Shown one piece after another: positions 17,681 to 26,837 of a DNA stretch of 64,000 bases (position 1 is its first letter; each line of letters starts with the position of its first letter). Below the pieces are notes generated by a model that worked only from the letters and a program-made list of their open reading frames with translations, ran no database searches and had not been told where the DNA came from. This DNA is from Kordia zhangzhouensis (GTDB lineage: Bacteria; Bacteroidota; Bacteroidia; Flavobacteriales; Flavobacteriaceae): contig NZ_LBMH01000003.1 of assembly GCF_001005305.1 (NCBI RefSeq), positions 558,001 through 622,000 of the forward strand, read 5' to 3'. A program made the position numbers and the translations under genes.

Positions 17681-18235
17681 CTATTTTTTTGCGATGTATA
17701 CAAAAGCGGGAGGAATGTTGAATGCTTCAAATGATAATTTGACCTGATCGTTGAAAACTTCTTTTAGTTTTTTGTAGTATGTAAGACTGTATTGGTATTG
17801 AACGAAGAGCGTATCTTTTTTCATTGCTTTATACGAATTGTCTAAAATTCGGTCGCTAATTTCTGTGGGAATGTTAGTAAGAGGCAAACTAGAGATGATA
17901 CAATCTGCTTTATCAAAACCGTGTTTTTTTAAAATCGATTCTACTTTTTCTGCGGAAACTTTTTCAATAATCAATTGTGAATGTTTAATTTTTTCAAGAG
18001 ATTGAAAAAACTTATCATTAATTTCAAAAGCAATTAAAATAGCATCTTTTGGTATTCTTTTGAGAATTTCTTTAGTGATAATTCCGTTACCTGGTCCAAA
18101 CTCAACAATAACTTTGGCTTTTGAAAAATCGATTGTATTTACAATTCTTCGAGTCAGAAATCGTGAACTGGGAAAAATAGTTCCAGAAGTTTTAATATCG
18201 CGTATAGCTTCTCTAAAAAATTTTAATTTATCCAA
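17681..18235 (-). CDS. Class I SAM-dependent methyltransferase (phospholipid/rRNA-adenine type)
   Basis: A 184-residue methyltransferase. The SAM-binding motif is VIVEFGPGNGIITKEIL (about 38-54), and the catalytic-loop region is IISSLPLTNIP (replacing the NPPY of N6-adenine enzymes). The N-terminus KFFREAIRDIKTSGTIFPSS matches the family of PmtA-like phospholipid N-methyltransferases and rRNA-adenine-like proteins. The start appears to be TTG at 18235: no in-frame ATG or GTG lies between the upstream stop and the conserved N-terminus. It lies 36 bp upstream of glyS on the same strand. The substrate is not certain. Confidence 0.8.
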   Translation of the reverse strand: MDKLKFFREAIRDIKTSGTIFPSSRFLTRRIVNTIDFSKAKVIVEFGPGNGIITKEILKRIPKDAILIAFEINDKFFQSLEKIKHSQLIIEKVSAEKVESILKKHGFDKADCIISSLPLTNIPTEISDRILDNSYKAMKKDTLFVQYQYSLTYYKKLKEVFNDQVKLSFEAFNIPPAFVYIAKK

Positions 18236-18360
18236 ATGAAGAACCTTTTTACACTTTTTTAGTGGTCAATTTTTATTCTATGCGAAGTAAAGAAAATATT
18301 CAGAAATTATACTACTTTTTTAGGATTCTTTGCTATTTCTTAAAACGAAGAAGACTTGAA

Positions 18361-18759
18361 TTAATAGCTTGTGTTCATGTCACCAGAAGACATTCCTTGA
18401 TTAAGTTCTTGCTGCATTTGTCGGTTACTTTTACGTAATTCAATCATTTGCTTGCGATAATCAATAATGGTTTCATAGTCCAATACGCTTGCTTGTATCC
18501 TTTTAAGCAATGCTTTCACTTTTTCTTTTTCTAGTTGTACTTGTGTTGCTTTGGTCGTTGATACTTTTCCAAAGTGATCATAATTTTTGATAATCTCTGT
18601 TAATTCTTCTTGTACCAAGACTTTCTCTTTTTCTAAATACTCGTTTTTCTGTTTATTATCATTATAATTGAATATAGAAATAAGTATCATAGATACTGTC
18701 ATTGCCGAGAGTGCAATTAGTAATATTCTTTGAATTGTGTCTTTTGTGGCTCGGCCCAT
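18361..18759 (-). CDS. Single-TM coiled-coil protein of unknown function
   Basis: A 132-residue protein with one membrane helix (about 12-30, ILLIALSAMTVSMILISIF). It is followed by a long coiled coil rich in Lys/Glu/Gln (about 38-120), with a short flexible tail. The topology (short cytoplasmic N-terminus, coiled coil outside) is similar to small divisome or envelope scaffold proteins, but I recognise no family. It is transcribed away from comF. Confidence 0.6.
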   Translation of the reverse strand: MGRATKDTIQRILLIALSAMTVSMILISIFNYNDNKQKNEYLEKEKVLVQEELTEIIKNYDHFGKVSTTKATQVQLEKEKVKALLKRIQASVLDYETIIDYRKQMIELRKSNRQMQQELNQGMSSGDMNTSY

Positions 18760-18810
18760 AAAAAAGTAGTACTTTTAACTGCTAATGATACTATATCGAG
18801 ACTTTTTTGA

Positions 18811-19500
18811 ATGACAAATATATTAAATAATATTCTTTCTTCCTTTTTTCCAAAAACTTGTATTGGTTGTTCAGAAAAACTTATGCATCAAGAAACGCAT
18901 GTATGCACAAAATGTTTTCACAAATTACCTTTTACTAATTTTCATGAGCACCAACAAAATCCTGCATACAACACTTTTTACGGACGCATAATTCTTGAAA
19001 ATGCAACTGCTTTGTTACATTACAAGAAAAAGGGAATAGTACAACAGTTACTACATCATTTAAAGTATAAAGGACAAGAAGAAATTGGAACTTTTTTGGG
19101 GACTTTATTAGGAAATCAACTAAAAGACATTCCTTCCTACAAAAACATTTCATATGTAATTCCAGTCCCATTACATAAAAAACGTTTGCGAGCGCGCGGG
19201 TATAATCAAGTTGCAAAATTTGCACAGCAACTTGCTCTACATTTAGAAGCAACATATACTGATACGGTTCTTCAAAAAACAACGCATACAAAAACACAAG
19301 CATTCAAAAATAGGACTGATCGTTGGCTAACTATTCAAAATTCTTTTGAAGTTACTGACTATGAGATTTTAAAAAATCAACACATATTACTTGTAGATGA
19401 TGTTATTACTACTGGAGCAACTCTTGAGGCATGTTCAAATGCACTTCAAAAAACGCCAAATATTAAAATCAGTATTGCAACAATGTCAATAGCAAGTTAA
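18811..19500 (+). CDS. ComF family protein (phosphoribosyltransferase fold)
   Basis: A 229-residue protein of the ComF/GntX family. The N-terminal zinc-finger-like region has two CxxC pairs (CIGCSEK, then CTKCFHK, about 17-36). The middle carries the family signature VPLHKKRLRARGYNQ (about 114-128). The C-terminus carries the PRPP-binding loop ILLVDDVITTGAT (about 192-204). ComF proteins are linked to DNA uptake in some bacteria. It is single, and here adjacent to an Ig-like lipoprotein. Confidence 0.92.
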   Translation: MTNILNNILSSFFPKTCIGCSEKLMHQETHVCTKCFHKLPFTNFHEHQQNPAYNTFYGRIILENATALLHYKKKGIVQQLLHHLKYKGQEEIGTFLGTLLGNQLKDIPSYKNISYVIPVPLHKKRLRARGYNQVAKFAQQLALHLEATYTDTVLQKTTHTKTQAFKNRTDRWLTIQNSFEVTDYEILKNQHILLVDDVITTGATLEACSNALQKTPNIKISIATMSIAS

Positions 19501-19559
19501 AACCTTCGTTAGTACGAAAAATAATTAGTTAATTTGTAGCGCATTATTTAGTTTAGTTA

Positions 19560-21176
19560 ATGAGACAACGTTTTATATATTTTTCTTTAGTTTTCTTTTT
19601 GATTTTATCTTTGATGAATTGCGCAAAGCGTGGTTTCCCTACAGGTGGCGATCCAGACAAAACGCCTCCAAAAATGGTAAAATCGCAGCCTGAGGAATTT
19701 AGCACTAACTTTAATGAAAAGCGGATTCGTATTTATTTTGATGAATATATCAAAGTAAAAGATATTCAAAAGCAATTAATTATCTCGCCACCTATTAAAG
19801 ATGGTGGTTATATTATTTATCCTCAAGGGAGTGCTAGTAAATATATAGATATTCAAATTATAGATTCCTTACAACCTAATACAACGTATTCATTCAATTT
19901 TGGTCAAAGTATTGTAGATAATAATGAAAACAACCCATACGATTATTTCAAATATGTATTTTCTACAGGTCCTTATATTGATTCTCTTGAGGTTTCAGGA
20001 ACTATTGAAGATGCCTTAAATAGGAAACCTGAAGATTTTGTATCGGTAATGTTGTATGCCATTGATTCTACATACAATGACTCTACTGTATACAAAAAAA
20101 CACCTACTTATATTACCAACACACTTGATAGTTTAACAGAATTCAAACTTTCAAACCTACGTGCTGGTACTTATAAAATGATTGCATTAAAAGATGTTTC
20201 CAACAATTATGTTTTTAATCCTTCACGAGATAAAATTGGGTATGTAGAACAGGAAGTTACTATTCCAACTGATTCATCATATACCATCACATTATTTAAA
20301 GAAATTCCAGCTTTTAAAGCTACGCGTCCAGCACAAATTTCAAAAAAAATGATTGCTTTTGGATATGAGGGTGAAGTAGATAGCATGAATATTACGGTCA
20401 CATCTGATGTTCCAAAAGATTTTCGGTACGCAATAACACGTGATCCAGAAAAAGACACCTTGCGATATTGGTTTGATAATATTAAACCCAAAACAGATTC
20501 TTTAGTGTTTACGGTTTCTAAAGGGAATTACAGCAAAGATTTTACTGTAAAATTGAAAGATATAGAACGAGATTCTATGACCCTAACACCCAATTATCGA
20601 GGCACCATTCCTCCAAACAAAAATTTTAAAGTAATTTGTAATACTCCTATTGTTGATTTTGACGAACGCCAAATATCAATTCAAAATAAAGACTCTGTGG
20701 CTGTTACATTCAAAACAACATATAATAAAATAGACAATAGTCTAGATATTGCTTTTGAGAAAAAAGAAAGTCAACGATATACGGTAAAAATGTTACCTAA
20801 AGCAATGACAGATTTTTATGGCGAAGTAAATGACACATTGAATTACACACTCACAACTAAAGAATATAAAGAGTACGGAAATATTGAATTATCATACAAT
20901 AGTAGTTCCTACCCTATTATTATTCAAATTGTGAATGAAAAACTGGAAGTCATTGCCGAAGAATATGTAACAGAACCAAAGCCTTCGTATACTTTTCCGT
21001 ATATCGACCCACAATTTGTATATTTCCGCGTAATTTTTGACAGCAATAAAAATGGAAAATGGGACACTGGAAATTACTTAAAAAATATCCAACCCGAAAC
21101 AGTTAAGTATTTTCCAAAAAGAGTTGAAATTCGCGCTAATTGGGATGTAATTGAAACACTTACAAATTTAAAGTAA
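19560..21176 (+). CDS. Ig-like domain lipoprotein
   Basis: A 538-residue protein with a lipoprotein signal peptide (lipobox LMNC, cysteine at residue 21) and then GGDPDKTPPKMVKSQPEEFS. This is the opening of the Bacteroidota Big_5/SbsA-like Ig domain family (EKRIRIYFDEYIKVKD, TYSFNFGQSIVDNNE). The remainder is beta-rich, and the C-terminus RVEIRANWDVIETLTNL matches the family end. It should be anchored to the outer membrane, role unknown. Its last 17 nt overlap the convergent nitrilase gene. Confidence 0.87.
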   Translation: MRQRFIYFSLVFFLILSLMNCAKRGFPTGGDPDKTPPKMVKSQPEEFSTNFNEKRIRIYFDEYIKVKDIQKQLIISPPIKDGGYIIYPQGSASKYIDIQIIDSLQPNTTYSFNFGQSIVDNNENNPYDYFKYVFSTGPYIDSLEVSGTIEDALNRKPEDFVSVMLYAIDSTYNDSTVYKKTPTYITNTLDSLTEFKLSNLRAGTYKMIALKDVSNNYVFNPSRDKIGYVEQEVTIPTDSSYTITLFKEIPAFKATRPAQISKKMIAFGYEGEVDSMNITVTSDVPKDFRYAITRDPEKDTLRYWFDNIKPKTDSLVFTVSKGNYSKDFTVKLKDIERDSMTLTPNYRGTIPPNKNFKVICNTPIVDFDERQISIQNKDSVAVTFKTTYNKIDNSLDIAFEKKESQRYTVKMLPKAMTDFYGEVNDTLNYTLTTKEYKEYGNIELSYNSSSYPIIIQIVNEKLEVIAEEYVTEPKPSYTFPYIDPQFVYFRVIFDSNKNGKWDTGNYLKNIQPETVKYFPKRVEIRANWDVIETLTNLK

Positions 21177-21945
21177 ACGCATCTTTATCATTTAAAAATT
21201 TTAGCTTATTCCTGTATGTGGCAATGTGATTTTTGGTCAATGTCACAATTTCCGTTTGCTCTGTATTTGGCAAAATAGTTGAAATCTTTTCACCTAAAAC
21301 ATCATACGCTGCTGAATGCCCTGAATACTCGTTCGAATTTGCGTCCAATCCTACTCGATTGACTCCAATACAATAACTCATATTTTCAATTGCACGAGCT
21401 TTAAGTAATGCATCCCAAGCGTTTACACGTGGTTTTGGCCAATTGGCTACATATAATAAAACGTCATAATTTTCTACATTTCGAGCCCAAACAGGAAAGC
21501 GCAAATCATAACAAATTAACGGACAAAGATTCCAACCTTTGTAATGAATCATCTTTTTTTCAGTTCCTGCCGTATATACTTTATCTTCTCCTGCTAATGT
21601 AAAGGTATGTCTCTTATCATATGTTTCAACTTCACCTGAAGGAAATACAAATACAGAACGATTGTAATAATGTCCGTTTTCAGAGATTACCATACTTCCT
21701 GTAATGGCTACATTTTTGGATACTGCCCAATTTTTCAACCACAACATCGTTTCTCCATCCATTGTTTCTGCTACAACTTGCGGATTCATAGTGAAACCAG
21801 AGGTAAACATTTCTGGTAATACAATTATATCTACAGACTCCGTAATTGCTTCTATTTTTTTAGACAGTTGAGAACGGTTTTCTTGAGGGTTTTCCCAACT
21901 AAGACTCGTTTGCACTAATGCAATTTGTAAAACTTCTTTCTCCAT
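21160..21945 (-). CDS. Nitrilase-family amidohydrolase (omega-amidase like)
   Basis: A 261-residue enzyme of the carbon-nitrogen hydrolase superfamily. The catalytic triad is Glu in LPEMFTSGF, Lys in YDKRHTFTLAGE, and Cys in PLICYDLRFP, in the right order and spacing. LRFPVWARN is characteristic of YafV/omega-amidase enzymes that hydrolyse alpha-ketoglutaramate. A longer frame to 22002 lacks support; I start at MEKEVLQIALVQ (MISMEKE, 21954, is an alternative). Convergent overlap of 17 nt with the Ig-like lipoprotein gene. Confidence 0.92.
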   Translation of the reverse strand: MEKEVLQIALVQTSLSWENPQENRSQLSKKIEAITESVDIIVLPEMFTSGFTMNPQVVAETMDGETMLWLKNWAVSKNVAITGSMVISENGHYYNRSVFVFPSGEVETYDKRHTFTLAGEDKVYTAGTEKKMIHYKGWNLCPLICYDLRFPVWARNVENYDVLLYVANWPKPRVNAWDALLKARAIENMSYCIGVNRVGLDANSNEYSGHSAAYDVLGEKISTILPNTEQTEIVTLTKNHIATYRNKLKFLNDKDAFTLNL

Positions 21946-22077
21946 TGAAATCATATAAAAATGAGAGTATGAAAGTACAAAAAATATCTTTCGCCCTATC
22001 ACTCATTAGTGTAGTTTTCAGTATAACAGCAATAATTTTCAGTTAACTAATTTTAGCTAAACAAAGACATCTTTAGC

Positions 22078-22782
22078 TCAATGACCATGAATATTTAATA
22101 CTTCAAAAAGCTTTGTTTTAAAGGTTCTTCCTATTGGAATACGTTGATCATAAATATACACTTCATTTCCCGCAATTTTTTCAACATGATCTTTATTAAT
22201 TACAAATGACTTGTGTACTTGTACAAATTGATGTTCAGGTAGTTTTTCCTTCCAAGTTCGCAATGTTCCAATAAAAGAAAGCTTTTGCTGCTTACTGACA
22301 AGCGTCAAGTAATTTCGCTCAGACTCTACATAATATACATCTTGAAACTGGATTTTATAAAAAGTCTTATCAACATTTAAAAATAAAGTCTCTGTGACAA
22401 GTTTTGGCTCTTCTTTTAATACAGCTTGAACTTTAAAGCGTTGTATTTTTTGAATAGCTTTTAAGAAACGTTCCAATGAAAAAGGTTTTACTAAGTAGTC
22501 CACAATTGTTTCAAATTCAAAACTCTCTACGGCATAATCAGGATATGCTGTAGTCATAATAATTGTTGGTGGATTTTTTAATGTTCGCAAAAAGCTTAAT
22601 CCTGAAATATCTGGTAAATTAATATCTAAAAATATAAGATCAATCTCTTCCGTATGTAATATATCATATGCTTTTAAGGCTGCGTTGAATGTTCCTACCA
22701 ATTCTACATAAGAAACTTTTTCTATATAGCTTTTTAAAATCCGTTGTGCAGGAATTTCATCTTCAATTATTATACATTTCAT
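22078..22782 (-). CDS. LytTR-family response regulator
   Basis: A 234-residue two-component response regulator. The N-terminal receiver domain (about 1-115) has the phosphoacceptor Asp in LIFLDINLPDISG, the conserved Thr/Lys (TTAYPDYA, LVKPFS) and the acidic pocket (EDEIP). The C-terminal LytTR DNA-binding domain (about 135-234) has FLNVDKTFYKIQFQDVYYVE and QVHKSFVINKDHVEKI. Its start overlaps the upstream histidine kinase gene by 4 nt, so they are co-translated. Targets are unknown. Confidence 0.93.
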   Translation of the reverse strand: MKCIIIEDEIPAQRILKSYIEKVSYVELVGTFNAALKAYDILHTEEIDLIFLDINLPDISGLSFLRTLKNPPTIIMTTAYPDYAVESFEFETIVDYLVKPFSLERFLKAIQKIQRFKVQAVLKEEPKLVTETLFLNVDKTFYKIQFQDVYYVESERNYLTLVSKQQKLSFIGTLRTWKEKLPEHQFVQVHKSFVINKDHVEKIAGNEVYIYDQRIPIGRTFKTKLFEVLNIHGH

Positions 22783-23747
22783 ACTAATTGTAATTTTAAC
22801 GTTACACAGTATTCCTCATGAGTAGTTACTTTTAGTTCATAACAATCTTTGTAAATCAACTCCAGTCGTTTTTGCAAATTTTGCAACCCAATTGCTTCTT
22901 TTTCTGTTTCTTTAGAAGCATCATACGCATTTACACATTTACAAGTTAGCACCTCATTATCAAGAGTAATAAAAATTTTAATCTTTGTATCCATTGTACT
23001 ATGCTTAAACGAATTTTCTATCAATGTAATTAAGAGCAATGGAGCTATCATATAATGATTGTCTTGAATTTGTTTAGAATATTCAATTGTTTTGATTCCT
23101 TCCGTTCTAATTTCTTGAAACTTGATATAATTATCTATGAAGGTAATTTCTTTTTCTAACGGAACAAACGTTGCATTGCTTTCATACAATACATGTTTCA
23201 AATTATTGGATAACATTAAGATTAATTCTGGCACTTGAGCAGGTTTTTCTAACGAGTACGCATAGATTGTATTTAAATTATTGAATAATACATGTGGATT
23301 GATTTGAGACTTTAAGAACTTCAGTTCCATTTCAGTATGTTTTTGCTCAATAGCTTCTACTTCATCCTTTTTTTGTAAATACCGAAATAACATCCACACA
23401 AAAGAAAAGAAAATGATTGGTACAATGGTTTGCCATACATAATCCGACAAACACTTAGCTACACTACATCCACATTGAGCAAACACGTTGCAATATAATT
23501 GTGTTGCTAAAAAACTAATGATTGTAATTATCAATATATATAATGCATACCATTTTTTCTTTTCAAAAAAAGGAAGTAATACAAAGTCGTTCACATACAC
23601 AATACTCACTAAAATCGATAAATATTGCAAAAACGGATTCTCAGCCCAATAATAGTCTGAAAAGTAAAATAGGGAAACAAAGATGAATAATGCCCAAAAT
23701 AAAACATGGATTAGAATCTTTGATATTTTATAGTTAAAAAAATTCAT
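22779..23747 (-). CDS. LytS/YehU-type sensor histidine kinase
   Basis: A 322-residue inner-membrane kinase. Four helices occupy about 10-135, followed by the His_kinase domain with LKSQINPHVLFNNLNTIYAY (phospho-His in the NPH motif) and an HATPase-type C-terminus (ITLIENSFKHST N-box, AIGLQNLQKRL G-box). A longer frame reaches 23867, but a potential -7 site (TACTTTG) and the family N-terminus favour ATG 23747. Odd: the loop between helices 3 and 4 holds four cysteines (86, 92, 94, 99). Pairs with the LytTR regulator (4-nt overlap). Confidence 0.9.
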   Translation of the reverse strand: MNFFNYKISKILIHVLFWALFIFVSLFYFSDYYWAENPFLQYLSILVSIVYVNDFVLLPFFEKKKWYALYILIITIISFLATQLYCNVFAQCGCSVAKCLSDYVWQTIVPIIFFSFVWMLFRYLQKKDEVEAIEQKHTEMELKFLKSQINPHVLFNNLNTIYAYSLEKPAQVPELILMLSNNLKHVLYESNATFVPLEKEITFIDNYIKFQEIRTEGIKTIEYSKQIQDNHYMIAPLLLITLIENSFKHSTMDTKIKIFITLDNEVLTCKCVNAYDASKETEKEAIGLQNLQKRLELIYKDCYELKVTTHEEYCVTLKLQLV

Positions 23748-23970
23748 CTTGGTTTGTTTACAAACAATCAAAGTACTAAGAAAGCGAAAGATCGTCAAAT
23801 TATGAAGTATAAAAAGCAGAAATGTAGGTATCAAATTCCAACTCTCTTCAAAAAAGAACAAATACATTCTTCTTGTTGTTTATTGATTCTTTTATGCAGT
23901 TGATACACTTTCTTAGTTTTTCATAATTGCGTTAACCAATTTTGAATTCTCAATCTAAAATCATCAAAAA

Positions 23971-24858
23971 ATGAACAAGTATATCCTTTGCATCATCGCA
24001 GTATTCTTATGCCAACGTTCGCTTTCACAAGATGCTACTATTCTAAGTAAAGATGCTCGTGGAAATGAAAAAATGTTAGGTATTATTACAAAACAAGGAT
24101 TGACCTCGAATTCTTTTAATTCCTGGTTTACCCCAAATTTTGAAGCATATGAGCCTAATGAACAAATAATTAAAAAGCTTCGCAGAAAATTAAAAAAACA
24201 TACTCTTACTATTTTTATGGGAACTTGGTGTGGCGATAGCAAACGCGAAGTTCCAAGATTTTACAAAATTCTGGAAGCAACGGGTTTCCCACAGGACAAG
24301 TTACGTGTTATCGGGCTCAATAATGAACGAGATTCATACAAACAAGGACCTAATCATGAGGAAAAAGGGTTTGATATTCATCGAGTTCCAACTTTTATTG
24401 TATTCGATCAAAAAGGAAAAGAAATTGGTCGTATCGTCGAACATCCTGTGGAAAGTTTGGAAGCCGATCTTTTAAAAATCTGCCGAAAAAAACCATACGA
24501 GCATTCGTATCAAATTGTCACTCAGCTTCAGCAACTTATTGAAAAAAAAGGAATAACTCACATTACAAACCATATTACTGAAATTGTCACTCATCTTCAA
24601 CCGTATGCGAAAAGTTTGAAAGAACTCAACACCTACGGATATGTATTACTTCGTGCTAAGGAAATTGATAAAGCAATTACTGTATTTACAATTAACACAC
24701 ATCTTTTTCCAAAAAATAAAAATAGTTACGACAGTCTAGCTGAAGCCTATTACGAAGCACATAACTTCCAAGCTGCTCAAAAATATTACCGAAAAGTTTT
24801 AGATATAGACCCAAACGACCAAAATGCTCAAAAAATGCTTAGCCAAATAGAAAAATAA
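23971..24858 (+). CDS. Exported thioredoxin-fold protein with TPR tail
   Basis: A 295-residue protein with a signal peptide (ending RSLSQ, about 20). A thioredoxin-like domain (about 70-170) has active-site region MGTWCGDSKREVP and the cis-Pro HRVPTFIVF. A C-terminal TPR pair follows (KEIDKAITVFTIN, HNFQAAQKYYRKVL). The active site reads Cys-Gly-Asp-Ser, so it has one catalytic cysteine rather than a CxxC pair. It is therefore unlikely to be a classical dithiol oxidoreductase. Periplasmic; the partner is unknown. A strong terminator follows. Confidence 0.85.
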   Translation: MNKYILCIIAVFLCQRSLSQDATILSKDARGNEKMLGIITKQGLTSNSFNSWFTPNFEAYEPNEQIIKKLRRKLKKHTLTIFMGTWCGDSKREVPRFYKILEATGFPQDKLRVIGLNNERDSYKQGPNHEEKGFDIHRVPTFIVFDQKGKEIGRIVEHPVESLEADLLKICRKKPYEHSYQIVTQLQQLIEKKGITHITNHITEIVTHLQPYAKSLKELNTYGYVLLRAKEIDKAITVFTINTHLFPKNKNSYDSLAEAYYEAHNFQAAQKYYRKVLDIDPNDQNAQKMLSQIEK

Positions 24859-24891
24859 GGATTCTTTCTTACAAACAACGTTTGTTTTTTT

Positions 24892-24931
24892 AAAAGCAAC
24901 ACCTCTCAATATGAGATTTGTGTTGCTTTTT
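24892..24931 (+). terminator. Rho-independent terminator
   Basis: An 11-bp outer stem (AAAAGCAACAC with GTGTTGCTTTT) with a small inner TCTC/GAGA stem, followed by T. It ends the thioredoxin-TPR gene. Confidence 0.85.
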
Positions 24932-25049
24932 GCGTTATGTATAGAATTATTGCTAATTTTAACAAAAAGTGTTCGTACAGAAAATTGTCTACCATTATTT
25001 TTCAATCACTTTTTAATAGCCAATTAAAGCCGACGACAGGAATATATTT

Positions 25050-26744
25050 ATGAGATTTTCGCTTTCTAGACTTTTAGCATGCTTCTTTTTTGTAGTAATG
25101 CACAATTATACGTGTGCTCAAGAAATGCCACAAAATGCTTCTTCCGAAGACATCCTTGCTTTTATCATTCAACAAAAACATTCCAATCCTGAACTGGCAA
25201 AAAAATATGCTAGCATTCTACTCGACAAAAGTAGAAATGCATATGATATTCGTGGTATTTTTGATGCTCATTTTCAAAATGCTCGAATTGCCACAATTGA
25301 AGGAGATTATTCACTTTCTATAAGTTATTGTGATTCTGCAATTCTATATGCTCATAAGCTCAAAAACAACTTTTCGCTTGCAGAATCTTATTTAACCAAA
25401 GGAACTGCTATTGTATACTTAGGCGACAATAAAGAAGCTTTAGCGATGTATCTCAAAGCTTTAGAAATTGCAAATCAACGGAATGATATTCAACTTAAAA
25501 TTAAAGCGACTGCTAATATTGCCAAGATTAAAAGACGCATGGAGTTTTTTGAAGAAGCTTTAGAAATTTATAAAACGAATGCAAATCTTGCCGAACAGTA
25601 TCAATTTAAAGATCCTCTCATCGCTATAAACTCTTACATGGGCATTGGTGGTACTTTTTTAAGGCTAAGGCAACCCGACTCAACTTTGCATTATTCTGAA
25701 ATTGGATTGCAAAAAAGCTTGGCAATTAATGACGCTGAAGGTGTTAGCTATTTCTATATTGATTTTGGAATTGCACATTTTATTAAAGGCGATTTTGAAC
25801 TTGCTATTGATTATTTAGAAAAGGCTGAAAAAATTACTAGAGGACTCAACAATCAAAAAAGGCTCACCGAAATTTATTACTACATCGGAAAATCATATTA
25901 TGAGCGTAAAGAATATCAAAAAGCTGTAACATATTTAAAAAAAGTAGAAACAATTGTAGCTGCTATTAATAAAGAAAACCCAAACGGTTTTAATCCTCCC
26001 GAATTATTAGGAACCTACAGAGCATTGGCTAACGCTTATGAAAAATTACAAGAAGAAGATGCCTATGCCCAGTATACGCAGAAGTTTTTTGAGCTCAATG
26101 AATATAATGAAAGTGAAAATATAGAAGTAATCAAAGATTTATATGAAACCGTACGTAAAGAAAATGACACGCTTTCATCATTGACAACAAAACTAGAGAG
26201 TAGGTTAATTTATATGGTACTATTTGCTGTTTTTGTTGTTGCACTATGTGCGTTTATTCTATTTAAATTAATCAAAGCTCGCAAGCAGAATAAAATTATT
26301 TTTGAAAAGTTGGTTTCACAAATTGAATCAACAAAAGAAGAGCCTGCTAAAAAAGACCTTATTATTGAAGATAAAAAAGTAGAAGAAATTTTAGACCGTT
26401 TAGATAAGTTAGAACAATCCTTATTCTTTTTAAGTAGTAATTGTACATTGCAAACACTTGCTAAAAAAGTAAAAACCAACACAACCTATTTATCTAAAAT
26501 CATAAGCACTTATAAAGAGAAAAAATTCTACGAATACATCAATGAATTACGAATTGAATATGTAGTAAAACGATTAAAAGAAGATCCTAAATTTAGAAAG
26601 TATTCCATCAAACACATTGCTGAAGAGATTGGTTATAAGAGTACAAATTCGTTTACCAAACATTTTAAAGCACACACTAAACTATATCCGTCCTATTACA
26701 TTAAAAATCTTGAAGATAACTCTAAAAAGAATACCTCAAATTAA
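25050..26744 (+). CDS. TPR - transmembrane - AraC-HTH regulator
   Basis: A 564-residue hybrid. It has a signal-like N-terminus (ends YTCAQE), then about seven TPR units across 60-340 (for example AEQYQFKDPLIAINSY, KGDFELAIDYLEKAEKI, YYERKEYQKAVTYLKKV). One membrane helix is LIYMVLFAVFVVALCAFILF (about 388-407). A cytoplasmic coiled segment precedes a C-terminal AraC-type HTH (about 455-555, TLAKKVKTNTTYLSKII and HIAEEIGYKSTNSFTKHFK). The periplasmic TPR part presumably senses a peptide or protein and controls the tethered DNA-binding domain. It is directly upstream of the GG-peptide cluster, which is suggestive but not proof of function. Confidence 0.88.
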   Translation: MRFSLSRLLACFFFVVMHNYTCAQEMPQNASSEDILAFIIQQKHSNPELAKKYASILLDKSRNAYDIRGIFDAHFQNARIATIEGDYSLSISYCDSAILYAHKLKNNFSLAESYLTKGTAIVYLGDNKEALAMYLKALEIANQRNDIQLKIKATANIAKIKRRMEFFEEALEIYKTNANLAEQYQFKDPLIAINSYMGIGGTFLRLRQPDSTLHYSEIGLQKSLAINDAEGVSYFYIDFGIAHFIKGDFELAIDYLEKAEKITRGLNNQKRLTEIYYYIGKSYYERKEYQKAVTYLKKVETIVAAINKENPNGFNPPELLGTYRALANAYEKLQEEDAYAQYTQKFFELNEYNESENIEVIKDLYETVRKENDTLSSLTTKLESRLIYMVLFAVFVVALCAFILFKLIKARKQNKIIFEKLVSQIESTKEEPAKKDLIIEDKKVEEILDRLDKLEQSLFFLSSNCTLQTLAKKVKTNTTYLSKIISTYKEKKFYEYINELRIEYVVKRLKEDPKFRKYSIKHIAEEIGYKSTNSFTKHFKAHTKLYPSYYIKNLEDNSKKNTSN

Positions 26745-26756
26745 ATAATTTGAGGT
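26733..26756 (+). terminator. Hairpin at the stop codon of the TPR-AraC gene
   Basis: A 10-bp perfect stem (ACCTCAAATT with AATTTGAGGT, loop AAAT) containing the TAA stop. No clear T-run follows, so it is a weak terminator or an mRNA-end structure. Confidence 0.4.
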
Positions 26757-26797
26757 TCAGCAAGCGCAAATGTTTATGTAAGTGAACTAAAAAAAAG

Positions 26798-26805
26798 TAT
26801 CTTTC
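26798..26805 (+). promoter_or_regulatory. -7-like element before peptide B
   Basis: TATCTTTC is a seven-of-eight match to TAnnTTTG, 32 nt before the ATG at 26838. It supports transcription of the peptide independent of the upstream regulator. Confidence 0.4.
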
Positions 26806-26837
26806 ATTGTATAATTGCAACCTAAAACCCAAAATAA

